A stretch of DNA of 64,000 bases from Sphingobacteriales bacterium (GTDB taxonomy: Bacteria > Bacteroidota > Bacteroidia > Chitinophagales > UBA2359): NCBI GenBank assembly GCA_016711295.1, contig JADJTE010000002.1:496001-560000 (forward strand). Direction: 5' to 3'. The position numbers were made by a program, and so were the translations under genes. How positions within the stretch are numbered: the stretch's first letter is position 1; each line of letters starts with the position of its first letter. Below are positions 21,117 to 31,690 of the stretch, in pieces. The notes below the pieces were generated by a model. That model made no database searches. It worked only from the letters and a program-made list of their open reading frames with translations, and was not told the DNA's origin.

Positions 21117-24100
21117 TTAAAGAGACTTTTTGCACTGCAGTCGTAAAAAAAAAAAACTTACAGGTGCACTAATTTTTTGTAGGGGCGAGTAATCGTATCG
21201 TTTTTCATCGTTGTGCTGTATAAATGGCTGTTCGTAGTCAAACAAAGTGGTCAGTACGGTGCGGAGTTCTTGCTCGAATTGTTCGAAAAAGTCGGGATAA
21301 ATCAGTTCGCCGTTTCGTAGGTATGTAATGCCCCGCGCAATTTGCCGTAGGTTGTATATGCCCGCTACAACACGGGCATTGCGTTGGTGATTAGTCCAAA
21401 ACAAATAGGCATACATATAGGCTTGAAAACCCGCTTTATATTCGGGGTTGTTGAAATAGGGCGCGAAGTAACTATCGGGTTTGCTCGTCGTTTTTGAGCT
21501 TTCTACAATTTTGACCATCCCCGTTTTATAATCCAAGATGCGATAAACGGGCAGATTGTCGGCTGCATACGTAATTTGGTCGATGCGGTCGATGGTGCCC
21601 GATAGCAGTATGCTGCGCCCGTCCGCTAAGTTGAGTTCGGTTTTATATTCTTGTGCCTCCAAGCCGATGATATTAAATGGTGTGTCGGCTTTGTCGGTCT
21701 CTAATATTTGTTGTATTAAGCGCAGCAATACTCGTTTCAAGAGTAAATTTCGTCCTTCTTTGGGCACTTCAAATTTTTCGTCTCGGAAAGCGCGGTCTAA
21801 TTTGCGGGCAATATCATCGGGTTTGGCTAATATTTTGTCGATAGTAGCTGCCGTGACGGGGTAGCGTTGGTAGGGTTGGTATATTAGTTCGAGGCAGCGG
21901 TGCAGCACATTGCCAAAAATTTGGTGATTGATATCCTCGTCAATATTGCCTGTTTCTTTAAGTTGAGCTACATATTCGTAATAAAACTGCATGGGGCAGG
22001 TCAGGTAGCGCGTCAGGGCAGAGGGCGATAGGCTGCGCTGTTTCAGGGCATTGTGCAATGCGTCATCGGCTTCGTGGTCGAAGTGCAGCCATTGTGGGTG
22101 GTTGCCCACATAACGGTCTAATACGGCTATGATGTCACCTTGTTTGGCGATAGTTAGCGGCTCGGTGCGGGGCGTATGTACCGATAGCGGAGCGGTAGCC
22201 GTATGGTGGCTTAGGGTGATATGGGGCGCATTGTTAGCATTTAATTCATATTACAATTGTAATAAATATCGGCTGCGTTCTTCGCCGCCCGTGCTGCCTG
22301 CTTCGGTATTATATACGAGCCATACTTTTTCGGCGCGTTGCAGCAGCCTATAAAAATGGTAGCCGTAAATAGCATCTTGGTCTAAGAAAGTAGGCATACC
22401 AAAGGCGCGGCGCAGATTGACGGGGATAAACGTAGCGGTAGGGCGCGAGGCAGGTATCAAGCCCTCGTTCATGCCCAAAATAAATATATTTTTGAAATCG
22501 AGGCTACGCGCTTCTAAAAAATCTAAAATTTGCAAGCCGTGCAAGGGTTCGCCTTCAAAAGGGAGTTGGGTACTTTGTATTATTTCGCGCAATATTTTCC
22601 AATATGTATCGACCGAAACCGTATGCCGATGTCGGCGCAGGGCATCTTCTAATTTGCGCACTTGCAGCAGGGTATGGTATAAAAACGCCAGTTCGAGCGG
22701 TGGTTTGGCTTGTTTTTGGAACTTATCCGCATCGGGTTCGGGTAATAGCTCGGTCTGCGCAGTAGTATATTCATATTCGTCGGGCTTATCGTTAGGGTCG
22801 TCGTTAAGCCCCGATTTGGCTTGTAGGTCGTTGAATAGTTGCAATAATACATCGCTCAATTGTCGGCTGAGGTCGATAAATGTAGCGCAAGGCTGGAACA
22901 ACAGTTGAAATATAGGGTGGCTTAGGCGGCTGCAAATAGTTTCGGCTTTGGCATATATCCAATTATTGCGCTCGGCTTGGCTCATGTAGGTTTCTACGCC
23001 GTCGCGGTCATAGATTTTGATATATGGATTGTTGAGGGTTTGTAATACAAATTTGCTGTAATATACCGATTGAATCGCTTGGGCGGCATCGCTTGAAGGG
23101 CTGTCGGGCTTATTATTGTCGTCTTCCTTAGCGGTTATAGGGCGGTCTTTGCGCGTTTTTTGCAGCATCACCAAGGTTTCTAATAGCTGGTAGGCAGGCG
23201 TATGGCGCAGCGGATAGCCCATCGTCACATTGACCGTTTCTATATTAGGTGGTAGGGCATAGAGCATCGGGAATAACAACGCTTCATCGCCCAAAACCAA
23301 GGCGGTATCTTGCAAATCGATATCGTTCTGCGCTAAGGATTGAGCTATGACCTGCCCCGCATATTTGGCTTGCCCTACTTGCAAGGGCGTGCCTACGAGG
23401 TGTATTTGTTGGCGATTTTGTAACCAATTGCTTTGGGTGTGCCACTTGTGGGCGGGGTGTTGGGCATATTGTCGATAATAGCGGCGCAAAAAATTGCCTG
23501 CTTCGTGCTTGTTGCGGCGGTGCTTATGCGGGAGTTCGCCTGTATTATTGCTTGTATTGTCGGTAGAATTGTCGTTTGGTGCCTTGCTTGTGTCGGTTTC
23601 GGGCGTATCGTCCATATAAAAGCGGTCGGTATCCCAATAGATGGTGGCTTGCTGTCGGCTGCTTAGGCAATCAATAATGCGTTGCTCGGTAGCGGTGAGG
23701 TCGTTAAATCCTGCAAAAACAAAATGGTCATAAGGTAGCGGTAGTATATCGCGCTCTAAATCCTGCACAATGCGGCGTTGTGCCATACCCATATACGCGG
23801 CGTTTTGTGCCAATAATGTTTGGCTAAATGCTTCATATACTTGACCTAATACCTGCCAAACTTTGATGAACTCGCGTTCCAAATCGGTGCTATTTTCCTT
23901 TTGCAATACGCGCCAAAACTGTTGGAGGTAGGGCAGTTGGTCGGGCGGCAGCGAAAAAGCCTCTTCTAAATTGCGCAATTCTTTGAGGTTGGCAAACAAG
24001 TCGGTCGCATGGACCATATAGCGGTCTATCTCGTCAAAGTCGCTTAGAATGAGCTTGCCCCACGCATAAAAATTATCAAAACGCACTTCGGGTTCTATCT

Positions 24101-24368
24101 GCTTATACGTCTTATACAACTCTAATACTAAGGGCACGGTATCCAAGATTACGGTTTCGGATAGCTGCTCGGTAAACTCGACGATATTCCAAACTTGGGG
24201 CGAAAACAAGTATTTTTTGCCGTGCTGCTGCTGGTATTGCTGCACCAAATACTTGCGAAAATAAACACCTGCTCGCTTGGTCGGAAAAACCAAACAATGG
24301 CGGCGCAGGGCATCGGGGCGGGGATATTGGCGCGCTAAATCGGCGGCTATCTGTTCTAAAAAATTCAA
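21117..24368 (-). CDS. AddB-like helicase/nuclease (PD-(D/E)XK), with in-frame stop
   Basis: Double-strand break repair protein of the AddB/RecB-nuclease type. The N-terminal two thirds is an inactivated UvrD-like helicase, with LVFPTKRAGVYFRKYL near the start. The C-terminal PD-(D/E)XK nuclease shows LTCPMQFYYEYV, FGNVLHRCLE, SGTIDRID and RILDYKTG (Asp and Lys of the active site). A single TAA codon at 22251-22253 lies in frame between RYLLQL and YELNANN, where the family has Gln or Glu. The rest of the frame is open, so this looks like one substitution rather than two genes. The extreme C-terminus passes a T12 run near 21147 and probably shifts there. No addA is in the window. Confidence 0.8.
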
Positions 24369-24571
24369 GCGCGTTTAGATTGGTGAATGGCTTGGGTTGA
24401 GGGATAGAATTTCGGGGCTAAGGATGTAAGCTAAAAAATATAGGGCAATATATTAGACATTATGACGCAAGAAAAAACAAGGATATAAATGCTTGATAAT
24501 CAGACAATTGTATTATGACAAAATAATTATATTTGTAAAATATATTATGTATAATATCAACAGTAAATAAC

Positions 24572-25792
24572 TTATTTCCCTGCCAAAAAATGGCTCAAAT
24601 AAGCAAAACGCGGGCACAATACACCGTTTTTGCAAATGGTAGCGCGTTGCAGCATCGGGCTTTCGGGCTTAAATAGCTCAGGCACAACCCATTGGGACAG
24701 GGCACTACCGAACATGTCAGACGCATCGCGGGGCAGTTCGTTGGGTAGGTTATCTACCGACATGATGTCGATGGTATGGGCTTGGTAAGGGGCTTCTTCT
24801 TGTTCGGTATGCGGGTTATAGCCCATTACGGCATCGCCTATGGTGGTGGCGCGGGTAGTAGCGGGTATCGAGCCGTTGATGTCGCACGAAATATCGGCGA
24901 TGGCTCGAATGCGGAAATCGGGGCGGCGCATATCCGCTTTGCTGAAAAAACGAGGTGCTTGTGGGTGCCAAAAAACGCCGTTCAGCATCAGGTCGGTGAT
25001 GCGCGTATATGCCTCAAAATCGCAGCGATATAATTCGGGGTGATGGTGAAAGTCGAGGCGGTCGTAATAATCGAGGTTGCCGTCTTTTTCGCGGCGGTAT
25101 AGGTCAGACGAGCGCAATTGGGTATATACAGCGTAGGGTAGGGCTTCGTTGCGCAGGTACTCGGCAGGGCTTAATTCGGGTATCTCCAATACATCAAGCA
25201 CTTCCTTTGCTCCTCGCGATACGCGCCCTGTACCCGTCAGCACAATGCGCATAGGCGGCAGTTGCAAAGTAGCATAAATAGCCTTGATAGCGGCATAGTC
25301 GTGGCATTCGTAGGCAGGCGGCAGGCTAAAAGCACCCGTTTTTTGCCCGTACATCAACAGACCATTATGTGCCCCAACAATACCCGCAAAACGCCCAAAT
25401 CCCAAAATGCGCGTTTCGCGTTCATCGACCAAACATTCATAATCCAACATTCTGATACCTTTGCGCACTATGGCTTGTAGCAACGAGCGGTTATAGGTTT
25501 GCTGTTTGATGGTATGCGAAAAGAAAAAATAGCGTTTGTCGGGCAATAATTGCTCTTTCGGCACTTCCTTTACGCCCATCAATACGTCACAGTTCGACAA
25601 ATCGGCGTTTAGCTCGATGCCACAGGCGCGATATTCGTCGTCGCTAAAACAGCGCACATCAGACGGCGCAACGCTAATGCGGAGTTGGGGATATTGGTCG
25701 GATAGAGTACGGCATTGGAGGGGCGTAAAGGGCACGCGCGAATCGGGAGGCATCTTTTGTTCGCGAACAATACCCAAGTGTAGGTGGTTCAT
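24572..25792 (-). CDS. Saccharopine dehydrogenase (lysine-forming)-like / alanine dehydrogenase-fold protein
   Basis: NAD(P)-dependent oxidoreductase of the alanine dehydrogenase/transhydrogenase fold, Lys1-like. I chose ATG 25792 because the family N-terminus LGIVREQKMPPDSRVPFTP starts there; the longer frame to 25852 is hydrophobic and unlike the family. The N-terminal domain includes SHTIKQQTYNRSLL, and the nucleotide-binding segment is VLTGTGRVSRGAKEVLD (GxGxxxxGA). The C-terminal part has DISCDINGSI, also typical. At 406 residues it is the usual length. In bacteria such proteins act in lysine/saccharopine or related amino-acid metabolism; the substrate is not shown by sequence. It appears to be a single-gene unit with no frameshift. 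Confidence 0.85.
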   Translation of the reverse strand: MNHLHLGIVREQKMPPDSRVPFTPLQCRTLSDQYPQLRISVAPSDVRCFSDDEYRACGIELNADLSNCDVLMGVKEVPKEQLLPDKRYFFFSHTIKQQTYNRSLLQAIVRKGIRMLDYECLVDERETRILGFGRFAGIVGAHNGLLMYGQKTGAFSLPPAYECHDYAAIKAIYATLQLPPMRIVLTGTGRVSRGAKEVLDVLEIPELSPAEYLRNEALPYAVYTQLRSSDLYRREKDGNLDYYDRLDFHHHPELYRCDFEAYTRITDLMLNGVFWHPQAPRFFSKADMRRPDFRIRAIADISCDINGSIPATTRATTIGDAVMGYNPHTEQEEAPYQAHTIDIMSVDNLPNELPRDASDMFGSALSQWVVPELFKPESPMLQRATICKNGVLCPRFAYLSHFLAGK

Positions 25793-26003
25793 GCAATAAA
25801 CAAGGAGATTTGGGTCATCTAATAATACGACAAAGGCAAACACCGCAGCCATTGCCCGCTAAAAGCCCACAAAAGTACGACAAATAACGCAAAAGATAGC
25901 AGTTTAGCGGCGTATTATGTTTATAAGCCAAACAACCCCGCGTTGTAGAGAGAAATGGATAAATCCATTCATAGAATGGCATGAACAACCGTAGCCAACA
26001 ATT

Positions 26004-26108
26004 GTAACTATTTTAGCCTTGTAGGGGGAATATGCAGCGATGTCAGACATTATTAGGTAAGTATTGCTCATTATCCCATACCCAAAACCCTATCCCCTAC
26101 ATAGTTGC
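26004..26108. mobile_element. MITE family 1, copy C, with near-perfect 8-bp target duplication
   Basis: Left end GTAACTATTTTAG, right end CTACATAGTTGC (degenerate), interior as in other family-1 copies. It is flanked by CAACAATT (25996-26003) and CAACGATT (26109-26116), matching at 7 of 8 bases. It sits just upstream of rlmH. Confidence 0.8.
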
Positions 26109-26189
26109 CAACGATTTAAATCGTGGGCTATGGAATCTCAACCTTTATTGGGCTGTATTGTTATTAGGCTACCACCCAAATCATATTGT

Positions 26190-26660
26190 ATGAAAATCAC
26201 ATTTTTGAGCGTAGGCAAAACCGATATGGGCTACCTAAACGAAGGCATAGACACCTACCGCAAGCGCATACAAAAATATGCGACATTTGAGCTATCACAA
26301 GTGCCCGACCTAAAAAATACGCGCCACTTGCCCACCCAAGAAGTCATCACGCGCGAAGGGCAAGCTATTTTACAAGCCATTGCGCCCGCCGACTACTTGG
26401 TGCTGCTCGACGACCGAGGTAAATCCTACACATCGCCCGATTTTGCCCAATATCTCTTGCAATTACAACTGCGCAATACCAAACATCTCGTATTTTTGTG
26501 TGGCGGGGCTTATGGGTTCAGTACAGCAGTCTACGAGCGTGCCAATGCCCAATTATCACTGTCGGCAATGACATTTTCGCACCAATTAGTGCGCCTCGTA
26601 TTTATGGAACAACTATACCGCGCTTTCAGTATACTGAACAACGAACCCTACCACCATTAA
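26190..26660 (+). CDS. rlmH: 23S rRNA (pseudouridine1915-N3)-methyltransferase RlmH
   Basis: SPOUT-class methyltransferase that acts on the assembled 70S ribosome at pseudouridine 1915. The start ATG 26190 gives MKITFLSVGKTD and the standard ~156 residues; the longer frame from 26064 runs into the MITE and is rejected. SAM-knot motifs are intact: LLDDRGK, LVFLCGGAYGFS, FSHQLVRLVFMEQLYRAF and a terminal NEPYHH. No SD is seen, as usual in the phylum. Confidence 0.95.
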   Translation: MKITFLSVGKTDMGYLNEGIDTYRKRIQKYATFELSQVPDLKNTRHLPTQEVITREGQAILQAIAPADYLVLLDDRGKSYTSPDFAQYLLQLQLRNTKHLVFLCGGAYGFSTAVYERANAQLSLSAMTFSHQLVRLVFMEQLYRAFSILNNEPYHH

Positions 26661-27015
26661 AATGCTGAGGATAACCCAAAAATTTGACGTTTAAATGATT
26701 AGCCTTTCACAAAAAAGCAGTATTTTTGAGCGGCGATAGGTATAGCTTTTAAGCAGAAAAAACGATTAATTCCAATTTGTTTTGCCCTAACCTCTTGATA
26801 ATGAGCAAATAATAAATAAATCACTACTAAAAACATACCGATGCAGCCCCTAAAAAATAATTGCCAATGACCAATACACGCCCTAAATTTGTGGCTCAGA
26901 TGTCTATTATACCTTGATATAGAAAGAATACAAGCAAAAAATGCCCCTTGCTACCTCTTGGCTTTTAAATACACAAAACACAGATTTTAGGAGATAACAC
27001 AACACAAGCCAATAA
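26661..27015. other. Intergenic, AT-rich, nothing recognised
   Basis: About 355 bp between rlmH and the MITE cluster. I see no ORF, stable hairpin or repeat copy in it. Confidence 0.6.
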
Positions 27016-27023
27016 GAATTTTC

Positions 27024-27290
27024 GTAACTATTTAGGCAATTTCGCCACTGTGCTATTCATTAGATTTCCTGCAAAAGTAAGAAATCGAAAATTTAACCTT
27101 AAATTTGAGCGTTGCAGAGATTACACCTTAATCAGTTCTTAAAATGCCGTAGGCATGTTATATTAGTAGCATATAGCAAGTACGATTCTTAAAATGCCGT
27201 AGGTATGGCATCTAACATTATATCTGTGGGGAATAAATGCGACCTACAAACATAAATCAGAGCAGAGAAGTACATTGCCTAAATAGTTAC
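27024..27290. mobile_element. MITE family 2, copy 1 (267 bp)
   Basis: Perfect 13-bp terminal inverted repeats GTAACTATTTAGG (27024-27036) and CCTAAATAGTTAC (27278-27290). Identical octamers GAATTTTC flank it (27016-27023 and 27291-27298). The interior holds two copies of a TTCTTAAAATGCCGTAGG unit (~27136 and ~27184), each with a small ATGCC/GGCAT-type palindrome. No coding potential. Confidence 0.9.
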
Positions 27291-27298
27291 GAATTTTC

Positions 27299-27514
27299 GT
27301 AACTATTGTTCTGACAAGAAAATTAAGGTACTAATTTTTAATATAATTACTTGATATTCAGTTACTTACATTTTTAAAATGGTCTTAAAACTTTTCTGTT
27401 AGAACACTATTTAGCCCTGTAGGGGAACTAATCGAATATGCAGCGATGTCAGACATTATTAGATAAGTATTGCTCATTACCCCATACCCAAAACCCTATA
27501 CCCTAAATAGTTAC
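27299..27514. mobile_element. MITE family 1, copy D, interrupted by a nested element
   Basis: It begins GTAACTATT at 27299, is interrupted at 27308-27405, resumes CTATTTAGCC and ends CTAAATAGTTAC at 27514. Without the nested piece it aligns with copy E. The outer octamers are GAATTTTC at 27291-27298 and GAATTTTC at 27515-27522, so it shares its left duplication with the family-2 element beside it. Confidence 0.85.
27308..27405. mobile_element. Nested inverted-repeat element (98 bp)
   Basis: Ends GTTCTGACAAGAAAA and (inverted) GTTCTAACAGAAAAG are imperfect inverted repeats. It is flanked on both sides by ACTATT (27302-27307 and 27406-27411), a 6-bp duplication of sequence that occurs once in uninterrupted family-1 copies. 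No ORF. Confidence 0.75.
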
Positions 27515-27567
27515 GAATTTTCTATATATTATACCACCATATCCCCCCTACCGCTACCCACCAATTT

Positions 27568-28460
27568 ATGATAGAATTATTGCCCGTCATCAACACACCC
27601 AACCCGCCCGCCGAGCAACGCCGCAAAAAACCCGAATGGTTGCGCGTCAAATTGCCCGTAGGCAAAACCTATCGCGGGGTGCGCCAAATCGTAGATGAGT
27701 ACCAACTGCATACCATTTGCGAAAGCGGCAACTGCCCCAATATGGGCGAGTGTTGGGGCGCGGGTACAGCTACGTTTATGATTTTGGGCAATGTATGCAC
27801 GCGCTCTTGCTCATTTTGCGCCGTTGCCACAGGCAGACCCTCCGAATTAGATACCGACGAACCGCGCCGCGTAGCCGAAGCCGTGCGGCTAATGGGCGTA
27901 AAACACTGCGTCATCACATCAGTCAATCGAGACGAACTTGCCGACGGAGGATCCAATATATGGGCAGAAACTATTCGCGAAGTGCGCCTTGCCAGTCCCG
28001 AAACTACCTTAGAAACCCTAATCCCCGACTTCAAAGCACGCTGGGACAACCTATACCGCATCACCGCCGAACGCCCCGAAGTAGTATCGCACAACATGGA
28101 AACTGTGCCGCGCCTCTACCGATTGGTGCGCCCACAAGCCAAATATGAACGAAGCCTCGAACAAATACAACGCACCAAATCCGAAAACCTACGCACCAAA
28201 TCGGGCATCATGGTAGGATTGGGCGAAACCAACGACGAAGTATACCGAACCATGGACGACCTAATCGCTCACGGCTGCGATATCCTAACCATTGGGCAGT
28301 ATCTACAGCCTACCCACCGCCACCTCGCCGTAGCTGATTATATACACCCCGACGTATTTGCCCAATACAAAGAAATAGGACTACAAAAAGGCTTCTTATT
28401 TGTCGAAAAAGCGGACCCTTGGTGCGCTCGTCTTACCATGCCGAAAGACATTTGATATAA
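27568..28460 (+). CDS. lipA: Lipoyl synthase
   Basis: Radical-SAM enzyme inserting two sulfurs into octanoyl groups on lipoate-dependent enzymes. The auxiliary cluster motif CESGNCPNMGEC and radical-SAM CTRSCSFCAV are intact. At the end the sequence as given runs VEKADPWCARL and stops at 28455. Removing two A's from the A5 run near 28411 gives VESGPLVRSSYHAERHLI with a stop at 28458-28460. That restores the invariant RSSY motif, whose Ser ligates the auxiliary cluster. I therefore give the restored end. A single-gene unit downstream of a MITE cluster. No lipB is in the window. Confidence 0.95.
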
Positions 28461-28532
28461 ACACACACTTTCGGCGCAGAGGCTACATACCGATTGAGCA
28501 GAGCCGAAATAAACCCTATCGCTAATCTTATC

Positions 28533-28850
28533 AACTAATGGCCTGATTTTTAAGTTTCGGTAACAAATTTTGCTCAATGCTGCTTTGTAGCAAGGGCACG
28601 AGTAATATGCTTCCGTTAATTTTTTACTCAAAATTAGAAATCACCAATAGAAAACCGACAATAATCGTTTTTCAAGCCCCTTCGGGGCGAAATCCTAATA
28701 GAAAACAAAGACGGATAGCCACAAAGCCCCTTCGGGGCGAAATCCTAATGGTTTGTGTTATAAATTGTAGCAAGGACGCGAGTAATATGCTCCTGTTATC
28801 TTTTTTTCCTCAAAATTTAAAAATCAGAACACTAATTATTACGTTTTAAA
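28533..28850. repeat. Dispersed intergenic repeats with CCCCTTCGGGG hairpins
   Basis: Two copies of a ~100-bp repeat (28541-28655 and 28748-28840; core TGCTTTGTAGCAAGGGC and ACTCAAAAT) flank two AGCCCCTTCGGGGCGAAAT hairpin units at ~28676 and ~28723. The same modules recur at 31.7-32.6 and 33.5 kb, on the other side of the beta-propeller gene. No ORF is credible here. Confidence 0.8.
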
Positions 28851-28877
28851 AAAAACAAATAATATAAAACACATCAC

Positions 28878-31658
28878 ATGAAAAAAGGTTTATTCTTATT
28901 CTTGTTATTGGGTGCAGCCGCAATCGGTGCTATACAATGGCTCAAAAACGATGCCCCTATAACGACTTATGCCGATAACAAACGCCAAAAAGAAGGAGGC
29001 AAACACGAGGAAGAAGAGGGAAAACTCCCGCTGCACCGCCGCATCGCAGGAACGCTCAATTACCTCAACGCTATGCGCGTAAACCCCTTGACAGGTGAGT
29101 TGGACTATAAAGCTATCAACAAAGCCCGCGAAGATGCCGCACAACTCATCGCCGAAAAAGACGGCGAAAATACAATGGAATGGGAACAATTAGGACCCAA
29201 CAATGTAGGCGGACGCACGCGCGCCTTGTGGATAGACCCCAGCAACTCTAACCACCTCATCGCAGGCGGCGTATCGGGCGGCTTATTCGTATCTAACGAC
29301 GGTGCAAGTAATTGGACGCGCCACCCCCAAAATTTTGAGCTGCAAAACCTATCCGTCAATAGCGTTACACAAGGCTCTGACGGGGCTATCTACGTAGGTA
29401 CGGGCGAAATCTTTGCAGGCTATGGCTATGTAGGCGCGGGCTTCCCAGGATATGGCGTACTCAAATCAACAGATAATGGAGCTACTTTCCAACAAGTACC
29501 CAGCACCATTCCTAGGATAGCTAACGACCCCAGCCAAGTTTGGGCAAGTGTATCAGAAATGGCTGCCGACCAACAAGAAAATATCGTTTATGCAGGTACA
29601 GCAGATGGTATCTTTGTGTCAGTCAATGGCGGCGACTTCGTTACGCCCGACGGCGCACCTTCTAACGCCGAGGGATTAGTATTCGATATGGTGATGGGCG
29701 CAAATGGCTTGTTACATGCCATTATCGGTAGCGATTATTACCACATCACCCATACAGGTACCGGCAACGACCTTAGTTTTACATATACTAAAAAGAACGG
29801 CAATAACGCAGGACAATTGCCCTCTATATCGGGTCGTCGTTGTATGGCTATCTCTGCCTCCGACCCAAACTATGTATATGTCGTAGCAGTTAGCTCCGCC
29901 GGTTGCTTAGACCGCGTATTCCAATCTACCGACGGTGGCAATGCTTGGTCGGTTATTGGCACGGGCGCACCCGGATTTTTCGACCCCGCCGCGAATGGTT
30001 TCGGCAACAATATTTATTGTCAGGGATTTTATGACCTTGCCATCGCTGTATCGCCCGCTAACCCCAATATGATTTTTGTAGCAGGTATTACGCTATGGCG
30101 CTGGATTAATACCGAAGGATGGCAAGCTGTAAGCGACTGGACAGCCGCCGAATCGGACCCCAGCTATGTACACGCCGATATACATAATATGTATTTCGAC
30201 CCCAACAACCCCGGCCGCATGTATGTGGTAAGCGATGGCGGTGTGAGCAAAACCGAAGATGCCGGTGCTGCAAGCGTTGCCTTTATGGTGCGCAACCGCA
30301 ACTACAACGTTACTCAATTCTATACCGTTTCGGGTAGCTGGGAAGGTGCTGTGATGGGTGGTTCGCAGGACAATGGCGTACAATTTGTATCATTCGACGG
30401 ACAGAATGCAGCACTAAGTGCCAACGAAATACAAGGCGGCGATGGCGGCGATGTAGAATTCTCTCAAACCAATCTCAATGTCCTGTTTCTTGGTAGCCCC
30501 TCAACAACGGGTTATATCGGACGCTCTTCTAATGGCGGCGCAGGATTTGGCTGCTTCTTCGATGAAAAAATCAATGCCGATGCCTCTGATGGCTGTGTCA
30601 TGGACGGCGGCGGCAATTGGGTAACGCCTTTCTATTTCTGGGAGGATATGCCGCTCTACCAAAGCACAGGACAACGCAAATCGCAATTTATTACGGGCAC
30701 CGCCAACGGAAAAGTATGGCTCACACCCGAAGCCCTCAACTTATCTAGCACCCCCGAATGGTTCTTGGCAGGCACTATAGGTGGTACGGGTAATAAAACC
30801 ATCACGGCGGTATCTATCTCCAAAGACGGCAATTATGCCGCCGCTGCTACGGCTGCAGGTAGGCTGATGCGCATTGCTATTGCCGAAAACGATACCGATT
30901 ATACCGTACTACAAATAGCCTCTAATGTCATAGGCGGGGGCGGAGCCTATATCACCTCCGTCAATTTTGGCAATACCAGCAACGATTTGGTCATTACCTA
31001 TGGCGGCTATGGCGGTAATGATAAAGTGTTTTACTGCGACAATTTCTCCACCGCTACCAGCGTAGGCGACCTCAACTTTGTATCTATCCACAAAAATTTA
31101 CCTAAATTCCCCGTATTTAGTGCTATTATTGATGCCGACGATAGCAACCGTATCATAGCGGGCACTGACTTGGGCGTATGGAACTATGATAGAACTGCCG
31201 AAACATGGTCGCCACAAATTGCAGGTATGGGAAGGGTGCCCGTGTTTGAAGTACGCCAAGAACCTATGCGCGACCTCAATTGCCACGTATTGTATGTAGG
31301 CTCTTATGGCAAAGGCTTCTGGCGCAGCACTACTCTTACAGCCCCCGGTTGCGATACCCAATTGCCCGTATGGTCAGATATTACTCCCACCAATGCGCAA
31401 TCGTTCTCGATGGTCTTGTTCCCGATGCCTATGACCCAACAAGCCACCGTTCAAGTATCGTTGCCCACATCTGCCGACCAACTCAGCATCAGCGTATTTG
31501 ATATGCAGGGCAAACAGATGAGCCAAACCCAATACAGCCAACAAGCAGCAGGCACGCACCAATTTGATATGGCTCGTGGTAGCCTTACGGCGGGCATGTA
31601 TTTAGTCGTAGTCAATGCCGACGGACGAAAAATGACCCGAAAAATGATAGTACAATAA
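28878..31658 (+). CDS. T9SS-sorted VPS10/sortilin-like beta-propeller protein
   Basis: A secreted 926-residue protein. An N-terminal signal helix (MKKGLFLFLLLGAAAIGA) is followed by a charged linker. WEQLGPNNVGGRTRALWIDP opens a BNR/Asp-box beta-propeller, with repeated S-x-D-G-G/A-x-x-W motifs (SNDGASNW, STDNGATF, STDGGNAW) between residues ~105 and ~800. The last ~80 residues are a type A T9SS sorting domain (FPMPMTQQATVQVSL to KMTRKMIVQ). Related proteins are called glycosyl-hydrolase- or sortilin-like, but no catalytic site is evident. The gene is frame-intact, with its own terminator, and lies between two blocks of the same repeats. Confidence 0.85.
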   Translation: MKKGLFLFLLLGAAAIGAIQWLKNDAPITTYADNKRQKEGGKHEEEEGKLPLHRRIAGTLNYLNAMRVNPLTGELDYKAINKAREDAAQLIAEKDGENTMEWEQLGPNNVGGRTRALWIDPSNSNHLIAGGVSGGLFVSNDGASNWTRHPQNFELQNLSVNSVTQGSDGAIYVGTGEIFAGYGYVGAGFPGYGVLKSTDNGATFQQVPSTIPRIANDPSQVWASVSEMAADQQENIVYAGTADGIFVSVNGGDFVTPDGAPSNAEGLVFDMVMGANGLLHAIIGSDYYHITHTGTGNDLSFTYTKKNGNNAGQLPSISGRRCMAISASDPNYVYVVAVSSAGCLDRVFQSTDGGNAWSVIGTGAPGFFDPAANGFGNNIYCQGFYDLAIAVSPANPNMIFVAGITLWRWINTEGWQAVSDWTAAESDPSYVHADIHNMYFDPNNPGRMYVVSDGGVSKTEDAGAASVAFMVRNRNYNVTQFYTVSGSWEGAVMGGSQDNGVQFVSFDGQNAALSANEIQGGDGGDVEFSQTNLNVLFLGSPSTTGYIGRSSNGGAGFGCFFDEKINADASDGCVMDGGGNWVTPFYFWEDMPLYQSTGQRKSQFITGTANGKVWLTPEALNLSSTPEWFLAGTIGGTGNKTITAVSISKDGNYAAAATAAGRLMRIAIAENDTDYTVLQIASNVIGGGGAYITSVNFGNTSNDLVITYGGYGGNDKVFYCDNFSTATSVGDLNFVSIHKNLPKFPVFSAIIDADDSNRIIAGTDLGVWNYDRTAETWSPQIAGMGRVPVFEVRQEPMRDLNCHVLYVGSYGKGFWRSTTLTAPGCDTQLPVWSDITPTNAQSFSMVLFPMPMTQQATVQVSLPTSADQLSISVFDMQGKQMSQTQYSQQAAGTHQFDMARGSLTAGMYLVVVNADGRKMTRKMIVQ

Positions 31659-31690
31659 TCCTTATCCGCTTGTTTGTATTAAGGAACACA

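Noticed and set aside
25793..25852. N-terminal extension of the saccharopine dehydrogenase-like protein
   Set aside because: Hydrophobic residues unlike the family; LGIVREQK starts at 25792.
26064..26189. N-terminal extension of RlmH
   Set aside because: It is translated from MITE sequence and exceeds the family length; ATG 26190 fits the family start.
28676..28750. CCCCTTCGGGG units as terminators of lipA
   Set aside because: They lack following T runs and occur as repeated modules at several places unrelated to gene ends.
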